From Candidatus Omnitrophota bacterium (lineage in GTDB: Bacteria > Omnitrophota > Omnitrophia > Omnitrophales > Aquincolibacteriaceae): a stretch of 6,388 nucleotides of DNA. The notes beneath the pieces are model-generated. The model saw only the letters and a list, made by a program, of their open reading frames with translations, was not told the origin of the DNA and searched no databases. The DNA is taken from contig JAMWDC010000131.1 in assembly GCA_023819025.1 (NCBI GenBank), positions 1-6,388 on the forward strand, read 5' to 3'. This document shows positions 1-6,156 of this stretch, one piece after another; position 1 is the stretch's first letter; each line of letters starts with the position of its first letter. The translations under genes and the position numbers were made by a program.

Positions 1-68
1 AATTTGCCAAATCCGAAATAGCATTCCCTTATTCGGAATTTCTAAAAGAAGTCCTTCCGGCATGTTAG
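1..68 (+). CDS. Possible C-terminal end of an upstream gene (partial)
   Basis: One forward frame, read from base 3, is open from the window edge to a TAG at 66-68. It gives about 21 residues, ending in SEFLKEVLPAC. The mix of charged and hydrophobic residues looks like a genuine protein tail, but the stretch is too short to assign to a family. If real, it ends 73 bases before the ATG of the cysteine-rich peptide gene on the same strand, where a partner or modifying enzyme could be expected. A second frame is also open from the edge, to a TGA at 140-142 that overlaps that ATG (TGATG). Its translation looks less protein-like, though it could be the true upstream gene. Weak call. Confidence 0.3.
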   Translation, partial: FAKSEIAFPYSEFLKEVLPAC

Positions 69-131
69 AAAATCAAAATTGGCTTCACGAACAGCTTTGT
101 TTCTTGTTTCTGGTTTTAGCATTATATCTCC

Positions 132-135
132 GGAG
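132..135 (+). promoter_or_regulatory. Ribosome binding site GGAG for the peptide gene
   Basis: GGAG lies six bases upstream of the ATG at 142-144. This supports that ATG over the upstream in-frame TTG at 79, which has no comparable site. Confidence 0.6.
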
Positions 136-141
136 TTTCTG

Positions 142-356
142 ATGACCCGAGACACGCGGAAGATAAAATACGTGGAGCCAATTCTACGACCCATTGCATT
201 GGTTTCATATCATGCGGGGGGGGTTGTGGAACCGGCTCTAGTGATGGCGATTGCTCCACGGGAACTTTCACCGGGGCTTGTACTAATGGGGTATCAGCAA
301 CGAGTCCTTGTGCAACAGGATCCGGCGGAACCTGTAGTGAAGGTAGCGGAAATTAA
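142..356 (+). pseudogene. Cys-rich CxxG-repeat peptide precursor, frame broken at a G8 run
   Basis: Read from the ATG at 142, the first 27 residues form a basic leader, MTRDTRKIKYVEPILRPIAL followed by VSYHAGG. It contains YVEPIL (residues 10-15), matching the YxxPxL motif of leaders bound by PqqD-like recognition domains. At 216-223 there are eight G. Downstream, the frame one base back gives a tail ending at TAA 354-356, with five units that each begin C-x-x-G: CGTG, CSTG, CTNG, CATG and CSEG (codons starting at 225, 252, 279, 309, 333). The rest is mostly Gly, Ser, Thr, Ala and Asn. The joined product would be about 71 residues. Without a frame change, the leader runs into an unremarkable sequence to 363. 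The pattern resembles precursors of ribosomally made, modified peptides (for example thioether-type), but I cannot name a family. It is labelled pseudogene only because the frame is interrupted. It may be intact if the run is misread, phase-variable, or a programmed -1 shift site. Confidence 0.6.
216..223 (+). repeat. G8 homopolymer at the frame junction of the peptide gene
   Basis: The run of eight G sits exactly where the leader frame (codons from 142) and the CxxG-repeat frame (codons from 222/225) must be joined. In the leader frame it reads GCG GGG GGG GTT, so G_GGG_GGG fits the X_XXX_XXX slippery pattern for a -1 shift. A run of nine, or of six, would join the frames directly. Such tracts are prone to replication slippage and to sequencing error. 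Confidence 0.8.
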
Positions 357-380
357 CAAATGACTTCTCTCCTAACGACC

Positions 381-398
381 GGGGTCACCCCTATTTTT
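381..398 (+). terminator. Weak candidate terminator after the peptide gene
   Basis: GGGG (381-384), loop TCA, CCCC (388-391), then TATTTTT on the plus strand. The stem is only four base pairs, so this is a weak terminator. The T run lies on the plus-strand side only, which fits termination of a transcript from the peptide gene ending at 356 rather than of the convergent ABC transporter gene. Confidence 0.3.
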
Positions 399-418
399 CT
401 GTGGATAATCTACGGGTG

Positions 419-2158
419 TTAACAACGGATTAGATGCGCCTCTGTAAGAACCTGGCCGGTAAAGAGGCGGGTGAAATCCGGATCGATTCGAATCATCTCA
501 CGCGGCGGGGCGGAAACAATTTCATCCGGCCGCTTCAAATAATACACAAGATCGGCCTTCATCACGGCTGAAAGACGGTGAGAAACGGTTACAATCAAAA
601 GCGAGGGATCCGAAGCACGGATCGCCTCAAGGATTTTCATTTCACTTGCCGAATCAATCGAGGACATCGCCTCATCAAGAATAAGAATCCTCGGACGCCG
701 GATGAGTGCTCGCGCAATTGCAATTTTTTGTTTCTGACCTTCCGAGAGTTTTCGCGCCTTTTCACCCACGTTTTGCCGGCGATGTTCGAACACCTCACCG
801 GAAAAACTCGTAATGTCCGCCACGCGAGCCGCCCATATAACATCTTCGGCGGATGCCTTTAAATTTCCGTAGCGGATATTATTTTCGACGGTGTCATCCC
901 AAAGAAAAGATTCTTGAAGCGCGATCGCAATTTGACTTTTAATGGAATGAAGAGTGAAATCACGGAGATCCACGCCGCCTAATAAAATTTTTCCGGCCCA
1001 CGGATCGGCCATTCGGAGGAGGAGCCCGATGAGGGTTGTCTTCCCGCATCCGGACGGGCCGACAACCGCGATATGACTGCACGCGGGGATTCGCAGCGAC
1101 ACATGACTCAAGACCGGTTCTTCCGGAAGGTACCCGAAACTGACTTGTTCAAAAACAATGTCCGGGTTTTCCAGCGTGATGTCCCGCGCATCCGGGCGTT
1201 CGACGACCATTGGACGCTTATCCAAAAGCGTCGCAACCCGTTCACAGGAGACCAGGCCGACCGCGATGTGATGAAAAAAATCGACGATCCTGCCCTTGAG
1301 CGCTGCCAGTTGCGATAGATAGACCAGGATCGAGGCGAAGGCTCCGAGGGTTAACTCTCCGCAGATAATCTGATAACCGCCCCATACCGCGGCTACACCG
1401 AAAACGGCCTTCATTACCGCTTGAACGGATATCTCCGATGCCGTCTGCCAACGGAATTTTTTCATCTCCGAGCGCATCATCTGAATATATTTCCGGACAT
1501 AACGTCTTACGGCATTCCCTTCCGTCCCGAAGGCCTTGATTACCTGGAGATTGGAAAAACATTCGGCTGCGGCTCTAAAAACACTGTGATAGTGTTCGAG
1601 CAAAACGTCCCAAAGGAATTGAACTTTGCGATTGATCCAAAATGTCGGGATATACAAAACCGGCAAGAGGAAAACAAGGCCGGCGATTTTTGCGTTCAAA
1701 GAAAAAAGGATGACAACCGTAAGCAAAAATTTTGGAAAAATATAGGCCGCATCGGGGATTGTGCTGGCAAGGAAACCGTTCACTCGATCCGCTTCGTAGC
1801 TGATCCGGTACAAATGGCGGGACGAAGATTCCTCCCTGAGCTCGAGCGGCGAAAGAGAAACGATCTTTCGCATAACCTTGCGAGCAAGATCAAAACCCAG
1901 TTTCAACTGCACCTGACGGTCTAAAAAACGCCTCCACGCTGTGACAGCGCTTTCACACACAAAAACGGCTGCGACCGCACTGCCAAGCAGGAGCAAAAGG
2001 CGGAAATTCTTTCCCGTGATAGCACCGTCTACAACCCAGCGCGTCAGATACGGATTCAAGAGAGTCAGCAGGCCGGATAGGACGCCTAAGCACAAAATCA
2101 GCGCGTATTTTTTCCAGTAAGGCCGGACCAAACTTAAAAAGCGGAAAAAGAGTTTCAA
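419..2158 (-). CDS. ABC exporter half-transporter (fused membrane and ATPase domains)
   Basis: A 579-residue type I ABC exporter subunit of the MsbA/LmrA/MdlB kind, expected to act as a dimer in the cytoplasmic membrane. The N-terminal part (about 1-310) is the transmembrane domain, with hydrophobic segments near 18-40, 54-75, 137-155, 158-175 and 250-285. The nucleotide-binding domain (about 335-560) is complete: Walker A GPSGCGKTT (367-375), Q-loop Q415, signature LSEGQ (471-475, E instead of the usual third-position G), Walker B ILILDE (491-496) with catalytic E496, D-loop SSID (499-502) and switch H527. There is no N-terminal C39 peptidase domain, so it is not a self-processing bacteriocin exporter. 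The substrate cannot be read from sequence. The upstream glycosyltransferase and flavoenzyme suggest a lipid or glycolipid, and the convergent peptide gene makes peptide export a second option. The TTG start is chosen because AGGAGG precedes it by five bases. Confidence 0.95.
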   Translation of the reverse strand: MKLFFRFLSLVRPYWKKYALILCLGVLSGLLTLLNPYLTRWVVDGAITGKNFRLLLLLGSAVAAVFVCESAVTAWRRFLDRQVQLKLGFDLARKVMRKIVSLSPLELREESSSRHLYRISYEADRVNGFLASTIPDAAYIFPKFLLTVVILFSLNAKIAGLVFLLPVLYIPTFWINRKVQFLWDVLLEHYHSVFRAAAECFSNLQVIKAFGTEGNAVRRYVRKYIQMMRSEMKKFRWQTASEISVQAVMKAVFGVAAVWGGYQIICGELTLGAFASILVYLSQLAALKGRIVDFFHHIAVGLVSCERVATLLDKRPMVVERPDARDITLENPDIVFEQVSFGYLPEEPVLSHVSLRIPACSHIAVVGPSGCGKTTLIGLLLRMADPWAGKILLGGVDLRDFTLHSIKSQIAIALQESFLWDDTVENNIRYGNLKASAEDVIWAARVADITSFSGEVFEHRRQNVGEKARKLSEGQKQKIAIARALIRRPRILILDEAMSSIDSASEMKILEAIRASDPSLLIVTVSHRLSAVMKADLVYYLKRPDEIVSAPPREMIRIDPDFTRLFTGQVLTEAHLIRC

Positions 2159-2428
2159 ACGAACCTCCTGACTGAACCACGGGATAAATTAGCACAAGGC
2201 AAAGAATCTGGGAACCGGAAAGAAAGGGCACCCAACAAACTCCCGCCGTTTCGCCATTGCGAACCCGCCGCGTTTTTGGGCGGCGCGGCAATCTCCGGTT
2301 TTGAGATGACAGGCCCTTTGTGGGCCAGCACGACACCCCGGGATTTGGATCATCCCGTGTGTGTAAGTGTTTCGTCTCCGTCAAAGATCGTTGGCGGATC
2401 CCCCGCAATGGCGGTTTTGTTTGGGGCT
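2159..2428. other. Non-coding gap with short inverted repeats
   Basis: No convincing gene was found on either strand. The gap holds several short palindromes. TTCGC-CATT-GCGAA lies at 2250-2263. CGCCATTGCG at 2252-2261 recurs inverted as CGCAATGGCG at 2404-2413. GGGAT pairs with ATCCC at 2340-2344/2352-2356. None has a clear T run, so I do not call a terminator. The pair at 2404-2413 lies just after the flavoenzyme stop codon and could slow or end transcription of that gene. Confidence 0.4.
2164..2169 (-). promoter_or_regulatory. Strong ribosome binding site for the ABC exporter
   Basis: AGGAGG on the minus strand lies five bases before the TTG at 2158-2156. It fixes that unusual start codon. 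Confidence 0.75.
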
Positions 2429-3886
2429 CTAAGTCTCGGCCTGCGAATAGACAGCATCCTGAAGGCCGCACTTTATCGCCATCGGAACGTTATGCCCTTT
2501 GTCCGGATCGATCGCCCAAATATCGAAGGCCCCGTCAGCCCTGTAATTTCTCGCAGCGCAAATACCGGTCAACAAGGCATGGTCGGAATTGTCATAACGA
2601 AAAAGCCCCGCCCGGCCCATGGTCTGAAAGTTAGAGAATCTTTCCAAGTAATTCCGGATGACTCGAACATACTCCTTGTACTTCAGATCGTAAATCGGAT
2701 AGGCATCCTGTTCCTTGACCACAAACCCGTCCTCAAAATATTCGCGCGTGACCATGCCGATTTTTTCAAGTTCCTCGATTGCATAGCGGATGAGATTCTC
2801 TTTGCTCATTCGCCAGAGCCAATCGTTCCCATCGCAAAAATATTCCACCCCCAGGGTCGTTTTTCTTGGATCCGCCACCATGGCCAGACTCCAGTTTTTA
2901 TAATTTTGGATCCGGCCGACCCTGACGCCGGGCGAGTGCACATAAATCCACTGGTGAGGAGAAATATCTTCCTTGTTGAAAATCATATTGACCGTAATGA
3001 AATTCCTAAATCTCAATTTCTCGGCCGCTGAAAGAACTTCCACCGGAGGTGGCGGATCCATGATCTGAATCAATCTCGTAACGGGAATACTTGAAAAGAC
3101 ATAATCGCTTTCCAGATCTTCGATTTTTGAGTCGCTCCCGGCCCGGATACCGACAGCCATGATTTGTTTCCCATCGTGCCGGATTCTCTCAACGTGGGTC
3201 CCGAATAAAAAATTCGAAGTCGGTCGGGCGATATCCTGAAGTTTGCGGTAAAAATCCCCCGGGCCGTACTTGGGATAAAAAAATTCGTTGGCGAGTGTCT
3301 TTGCAAAACTCTGGGCTCCGTCCAGGAGCGTATTTTTGACGGCCGCCGTCATCGTTAAACCGTTGATCCTCTGCTCGGCCCAATCGCTCGACAAATGGCG
3401 GCAGGAAACGCCCCATATTTTTTCCGTATAGTCCCTAAAAAAAATCTGATAAAGTCTCTGCCCGAATCGGCGGATAAACCAATCTTCCAAGGTCACACCA
3501 TCCCGGCCATACAAGGTTCGATGCTGCAAATAACTCGCCGCGCATAGAAAAATTTCAATCCATCCGAACTCTCTGAAGACATCGTCCCAGGTGAGCGGAT
3601 ACCGTAAATAACCTTTCCTGTAATAAATTTGAGAGGATCTTTGAACCCGGAGCATCTCAGACCCCAACACATCCTGCCAGAGCCGGTTAATCACTGGGGA
3701 TCGCGACAGAAACCGGTGGCCGCCGATATCAAAAAGATAACCTTGAAAGTTGACCGTGCGGCACAACCCTCCGCAACCATTCTGTTTCTCAATCACGGTC
3801 GCAGGGCAACCGTAGTCCGCAAGGGTGTATGCACAGGCCATGCCTGCCGGCCCGGCTCCTAAAATAATCGTTTTACTGGAAGACAT
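2429..3886 (-). CDS. FAD-dependent oxidoreductase, UDP-galactopyranose mutase / protoporphyrinogen oxidase-like
   Basis: A 485-residue flavoprotein with the Rossmann fold of the amine oxidase / protoporphyrinogen oxidase / UDP-galactopyranose mutase superfamily. The dinucleotide-binding motif is GAGPAG (10-15), with the ribose-binding acid E33 at the end of the second strand. The following GCGGLCRT (37-44) and FDIGGHRF (52-59) are typical of the superfamily's FAD pocket. The C-terminal part contains YPIYDLKYKEYVRVIRNYL (396-414) and GRAGLFRYDNSDHALLTG (424-441), the latter corresponding to the GRAG region near the flavin. The length fits the family. There are no membrane segments or signal peptide, so it is probably cytoplasmic. 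Relatives of this subtype often sit in polysaccharide loci, and the upstream glycosyltransferase fits a role in sugar or lipid-carrier chemistry. The exact substrate is unknown, and haem or carotenoid-type chemistry cannot be excluded. Start ATG 3886-3884 has only a weak ribosome site (GGAT about nine bases upstream). Confidence 0.9.
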   Translation of the reverse strand: MSSSKTIILGAGPAGMACAYTLADYGCPATVIEKQNGCGGLCRTVNFQGYLFDIGGHRFLSRSPVINRLWQDVLGSEMLRVQRSSQIYYRKGYLRYPLTWDDVFREFGWIEIFLCAASYLQHRTLYGRDGVTLEDWFIRRFGQRLYQIFFRDYTEKIWGVSCRHLSSDWAEQRINGLTMTAAVKNTLLDGAQSFAKTLANEFFYPKYGPGDFYRKLQDIARPTSNFLFGTHVERIRHDGKQIMAVGIRAGSDSKIEDLESDYVFSSIPVTRLIQIMDPPPPVEVLSAAEKLRFRNFITVNMIFNKEDISPHQWIYVHSPGVRVGRIQNYKNWSLAMVADPRKTTLGVEYFCDGNDWLWRMSKENLIRYAIEELEKIGMVTREYFEDGFVVKEQDAYPIYDLKYKEYVRVIRNYLERFSNFQTMGRAGLFRYDNSDHALLTGICAARNYRADGAFDIWAIDPDKGHNVPMAIKCGLQDAVYSQAET

Positions 3887-3910
3887 AGTGACACATCCGG
3901 TTACTAAGCC

Positions 3911-3990
3911 GTCATCCTGGAACCCGAAGGGCTGAAGGATCTCGTGACCGAGATCCTTCGCGGAGTTTACCTTGGGTGCGCCTCCGCTCA
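3911..3990. repeat. Dispersed palindromic repeat of the GTCATCCTG...GAAGGATCTC type
   Basis: GTCATCCTGG begins at 3911. It is followed by a perfect hairpin, GAAGGATCTCG (3934-3944), loop TGAC, CGAGATCCTTC (3949-3959), and later CTCCGCTCAGAA (ending near 3992), the usual complement of a GTCATCCTGAGC-like start. From memory this resembles a dispersed intergenic repeat seen in many environmental bacteria. There is no T run after the hairpin on the minus strand, so a terminator role is not supported. It lies between the glycosyltransferase and flavoenzyme genes. Confidence 0.6.
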
Positions 3991-4007
3991 GAAAAATCTA
4001 ATATGAA

Positions 4008-4117
4008 TTGCTCCAGTTTTCACAGAATAGGATTCCTCCTCACTTAAGGTGGGGGCATAGCGATTCGTCACACCCTCCCTCACCCTCCCCACCAAGGGAA
4101 GGGAATAACTGGAGCAA
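4008..4117. mobile_element. 110-bp MITE-like element with 11-bp inverted ends
   Basis: TTGCTCCAGTT (4008-4018) is exactly inverted as AACTGGAGCAA (4107-4117). Inside, GGTGGGG near 4045 can pair with CCCCACC near 4090, and the interior is strongly C/G-asymmetric (CCCTCCCTCACCCTCCCC). It encodes nothing. A related, inverted copy of almost the same length lies at 6280-6387. No clear target duplication is visible at the edges. Its right end lies six bases from the glycosyltransferase stop codon. It could be a non-autonomous transposable element or a REP-like structural repeat. Confidence 0.6.
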
Positions 4118-4123
4118 CACATT

Positions 4124-5143
4124 CTAATCTTTATTAAAATTGCATAACCTGTTTTGGCTGCCAACACCCATGGATCCCAAAAAAGCCACCGCTCCGCTCA
4201 CAATCCCAAAAGCCATCACCAGATGATCAAGGAAAGTAACCAAAACAGAAAATATCCCAAAAGCGATACCTTTTTCACGGACCAAAAACCGAAAAAAGTT
4301 CAGATTCAGGACGAACCAGATTAAGAATGCAAGGGCTAAATAAGAACCCCGCATTGGAAAATGGATCATGCCTCCTAGAAAAATCATCGGAGCCAAGACA
4401 ACGCTGAGGATCTGCCCTTTTGAGGCATGGGCAAATCCGGTTTGGTGTCTGAACAGCTGACGCCACCCTTGATACCGGAGAAAAATCTTTGCCCAGGCAA
4501 ACGGAATCCGAAAGTCGTTCCGAATGAACGTAACGAGGGAATATTTCTTAAGGTGCACGACTTCAAGGCCCTTGAACAAATGAATGCATTTACCGGCTGC
4601 TGCCATTTTCTGTCCGAGGGCCGTATCTTCACCCATTTCCATTTTGTCATCCCACCCTTCCATACAGCCGCGTTTAAAGGCAGAGACCGATCCGTATAAA
4701 AAATTTACCCGCGCCGGTAATTTTTGAAAAACATAGTGCATATAAAGATTCTTGTATTGACTGAAAAAATCCGAATGGGGGTGTTGCTTTGAAAGGAGAC
4801 CAGTCAAGGCATCGACGCCTGGATGTTTGGTAAAATAATCATCTATTTTTCCCAGGGTATCCTGTTGAATCACAATATCGGAATCAATGAAAACGAAAAT
4901 CGAGCCCCGTGCGACACGCATCCCCGTATTCCGCGCGCGGCTTCTGTCCTCATGCCCTTGAAGTTCGATCACCTGATCGGCATATCGCCTTGCAATAGAA
5001 CGGCTCGCATCGGTGCTCGCGTCGTCGACCACAATGAGTTCATAATCCTTGAGATGAGATTCTCGCACGGCCGCGAGACAGGGTTCGAGGATCCTCTGGC
5101 TGTTATGGGTCGGAACAATAACGGACAATCTCGGGTTATCCAA
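4124..5143 (-). CDS. Glycosyltransferase family 2 with C-terminal membrane segments
   Basis: A 339-residue inverting GT-A enzyme. The catalytic domain (about 5-235) starts with LSVIVPTHNS (6-15), then ELIVVDDASTD (35-45) for nucleotide-sugar binding and the metal-binding DSD (87-89) within FVFIDSDIVI. The GED motif at 171-173 supplies the likely catalytic base. The C-terminal part (about 245-325) has three hydrophobic stretches (245-261, 267-287, 295-325), so the enzyme is probably anchored at the inner face of the cytoplasmic membrane and acts on a lipid-linked acceptor. The processive-synthase QxxRW motif is absent, which argues for single sugar transfer. The sugar and acceptor are unknown. 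The start is TTG 5143-5141, as an in-frame TAG lies three codons upstream. The ribosome site is weak (AGAAAG). The TTG overlaps the stop of a reading frame that runs on in phase from the AsmA-like gene (TTGGATAA), so translational coupling is possible. Confidence 0.92.
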   Translation of the reverse strand: MDNPRLSVIVPTHNSQRILEPCLAAVRESHLKDYELIVVDDASTDASRSIARRYADQVIELQGHEDRSRARNTGMRVARGSIFVFIDSDIVIQQDTLGKIDDYFTKHPGVDALTGLLSKQHPHSDFFSQYKNLYMHYVFQKLPARVNFLYGSVSAFKRGCMEGWDDKMEMGEDTALGQKMAAAGKCIHLFKGLEVVHLKKYSLVTFIRNDFRIPFAWAKIFLRYQGWRQLFRHQTGFAHASKGQILSVVLAPMIFLGGMIHFPMRGSYLALAFLIWFVLNLNFFRFLVREKGIAFGIFSVLVTFLDHLVMAFGIVSGAVAFLGSMGVGSQNRLCNFNKD

Positions 5144-5261
5144 GGCTTTCTAAATCAACGCCGCCTTTCATAATTTTAATCAAGAGCGCCTGACAAAACC
5201 ATCCTTGCGAGCCCCGCCAAAGTCGGAAGGGGTTTTGTTCGGTGATCTGGTAAACATCGTA
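5144..5261 (-). other. Gap after the AsmA-like gene with an open in-phase extension
   Basis: After the TAA at 5264-5262 the same frame stays open for 41 codons (for example FRLWRGSQGWFCQALLIKIM) and ends at TAA 5138-5136, overlapping the TTG of the glycosyltransferase. This may be chance, a leftover of a longer reading frame cut by a nonsense change, or a readthrough extension. No terminator was seen. Confidence 0.35.
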
Positions 5262-5954
5262 TTAGAATTTTGGGACATTATATCGTTTCTTGATCTCATC
5301 GAACAAGGATGTCTTGGAATCGATTCCCATGCGTCTGAAAATTTCCCATGTAATGATCAAGACCATATCAGTTACAGAATCGATGTCGCGATAAGCCACG
5401 TTATCTCCTTTCAAATGATAACTTTTCTGAACCGGGACTGAACCCGATAAATCCGTATAGGTCGCGGAACCTAGAGAAAACGATAAATTCCCCAATCGGA
5501 AATCAGACCGGCTTTGTGCGGCCGGAACGGACTGAAAAGGTTTCAGGCAAAGCCAGTTGATTTGGCCCTCATCGTTACAAAGAACCCGGATGTTTTCAAA
5601 TGCCGCATCGATCGTTTTCCAATGAATATTGCCCTTCGAAAGAGAGAACGGTTCAAATTCCAAATACAACTTTGAAATGTCGGCGAGGATACCTGTCGGA
5701 AAACCAGCGGGGTTGTCGAGCCGGATCCCCTCCAGCGTTGCCCGGCCGCCGAAGGGATCGGCGGACAACTTCGTGATCGCAACCGATACTCCAAGAGTAC
5801 CGGAAAGGGATTTCTCGAAGGCAAATTTGACAATCCGATCGTGAAAAACGAGGCCGAAGACAACAACGGAACACACAAGGACAATAGTCATCATGGCTGT
5901 TTTCCATTTCCAAATCCACTTCCGGATCCTGTCCATCACGTACGAAACCCTCAT
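5262..5954 (-). CDS. AsmA-like membrane-anchored envelope protein
   Basis: A 230-residue protein with a basic N-terminus, one hydrophobic segment (about 20-37) and a periplasmic remainder, giving an N-in single-pass topology. The soluble part matches the start of AsmA/DUF748-type proteins as I know them: a short helix after the membrane, a line like GVSVAITKLSADPFGGRATL (55-74), then LEGIRLDNPAGFP (74-86), and a strand-rich stretch with an NIRVLCNDEGQINWLCLKPF segment (121-140). Near the end, LGNLSFSLGSATYTDLSG (154-171) and YRDIDSVTDMVLIITWEI (188-205) resemble the small AsmA-like family common in uncultured PVC and Omnitrophota-type genomes. AsmA relatives act in outer-membrane or lipid homeostasis. 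Here a specific role is unknown. Start ATG 5954-5952 is preceded by GGAG with six bases spacing. It is the first gene of the minus-strand block. Confidence 0.8.
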   Translation of the reverse strand: MRVSYVMDRIRKWIWKWKTAMMTIVLVCSVVVFGLVFHDRIVKFAFEKSLSGTLGVSVAITKLSADPFGGRATLEGIRLDNPAGFPTGILADISKLYLEFEPFSLSKGNIHWKTIDAAFENIRVLCNDEGQINWLCLKPFQSVPAAQSRSDFRLGNLSFSLGSATYTDLSGSVPVQKSYHLKGDNVAYRDIDSVTDMVLIITWEIFRRMGIDSKTSLFDEIKKRYNVPKF

Positions 5955-5960
5955 GGGACA

Positions 5961-5966
5961 CTCCCT
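5961..5966 (-). promoter_or_regulatory. Ribosome binding site AGGGAG for the AsmA-like gene
   Basis: AGGGAG on the minus strand lies six bases before ATG 5954-5952. It supports this start rather than the internal ATG six codons later. Confidence 0.65.
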
Positions 5967-6017
5967 TTTTGAGGCTACTTTATCGTAAACTCGATTCTAA
6001 ATCCAGGTGATTTCACG

Positions 6018-6045
6018 TGCATATTTTTAACGTTGCTTTTGTAAA
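6018..6045 (-). promoter_or_regulatory. Tentative promoter for the minus-strand block
   Basis: On the minus strand, TTTACA (6045-6040), a 16-base spacer and TATGCA (6023-6018) resemble sigma-70 -35 and -10 boxes, about 64 bases before the AsmA-like ATG. The match is imperfect and the region is AT-rich, so this is only a candidate. Confidence 0.25.
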
Positions 6046-6156
6046 TTACCGTGAGGAGGCGGTTCGCGACCCCCCCCATTTGCCGACGTCAAGAATGAGA
6101 AAGGAGCTCCGCAGGCACGCACACGGTACCTTTGTGGCGGCGGAACGTTAATCCGT

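Noticed and set aside
79..363. A 94-residue plus-strand reading frame starting at TTG 79 and continuing unshifted to 363
   Set aside because: The TTG has no good ribosome site, while ATG 142 does. After the G run this frame loses the cysteine repeats and reads as an unpatterned sequence, so the unshifted tail is probably not the real product.
1421..1924. A 167-residue plus-strand frame inside the ABC exporter gene
   Set aside because: Antisense to the transmembrane domain of an intact transporter, with no recognisable family.
1953..2471. A 172-residue minus-strand frame spanning the gap between the ABC exporter and the flavoenzyme
   Set aside because: It overlaps both real genes in another frame, is rich in Arg and Pro without domain pattern, and has no ribosome site.
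2276..3031. A 251-residue plus-strand reading frame
   Set aside because: Most of it lies opposite the well-supported flavoenzyme gene and its translation shows no recognisable domain. It is an antisense shadow.
3911..4117. Adjacent palindromes considered as a CRISPR array or as a terminator of the glycosyltransferase
   Set aside because: The repeats are different from each other, with no regular spacers, and no T run follows either hairpin on the minus strand.
5180..5257. A 25-residue minus-strand frame with an ATG in the gap after the AsmA-like gene
   Set aside because: No ribosome site, very short, and no recognisable pattern. The in-phase extension in another frame covers the same bases more convincingly.
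6070..6077. A run of eight C, as a second possible phase-variable tract
   Set aside because: It lies in non-coding DNA with no frame on either side to switch, and too far from the likely promoter to suggest spacing control.
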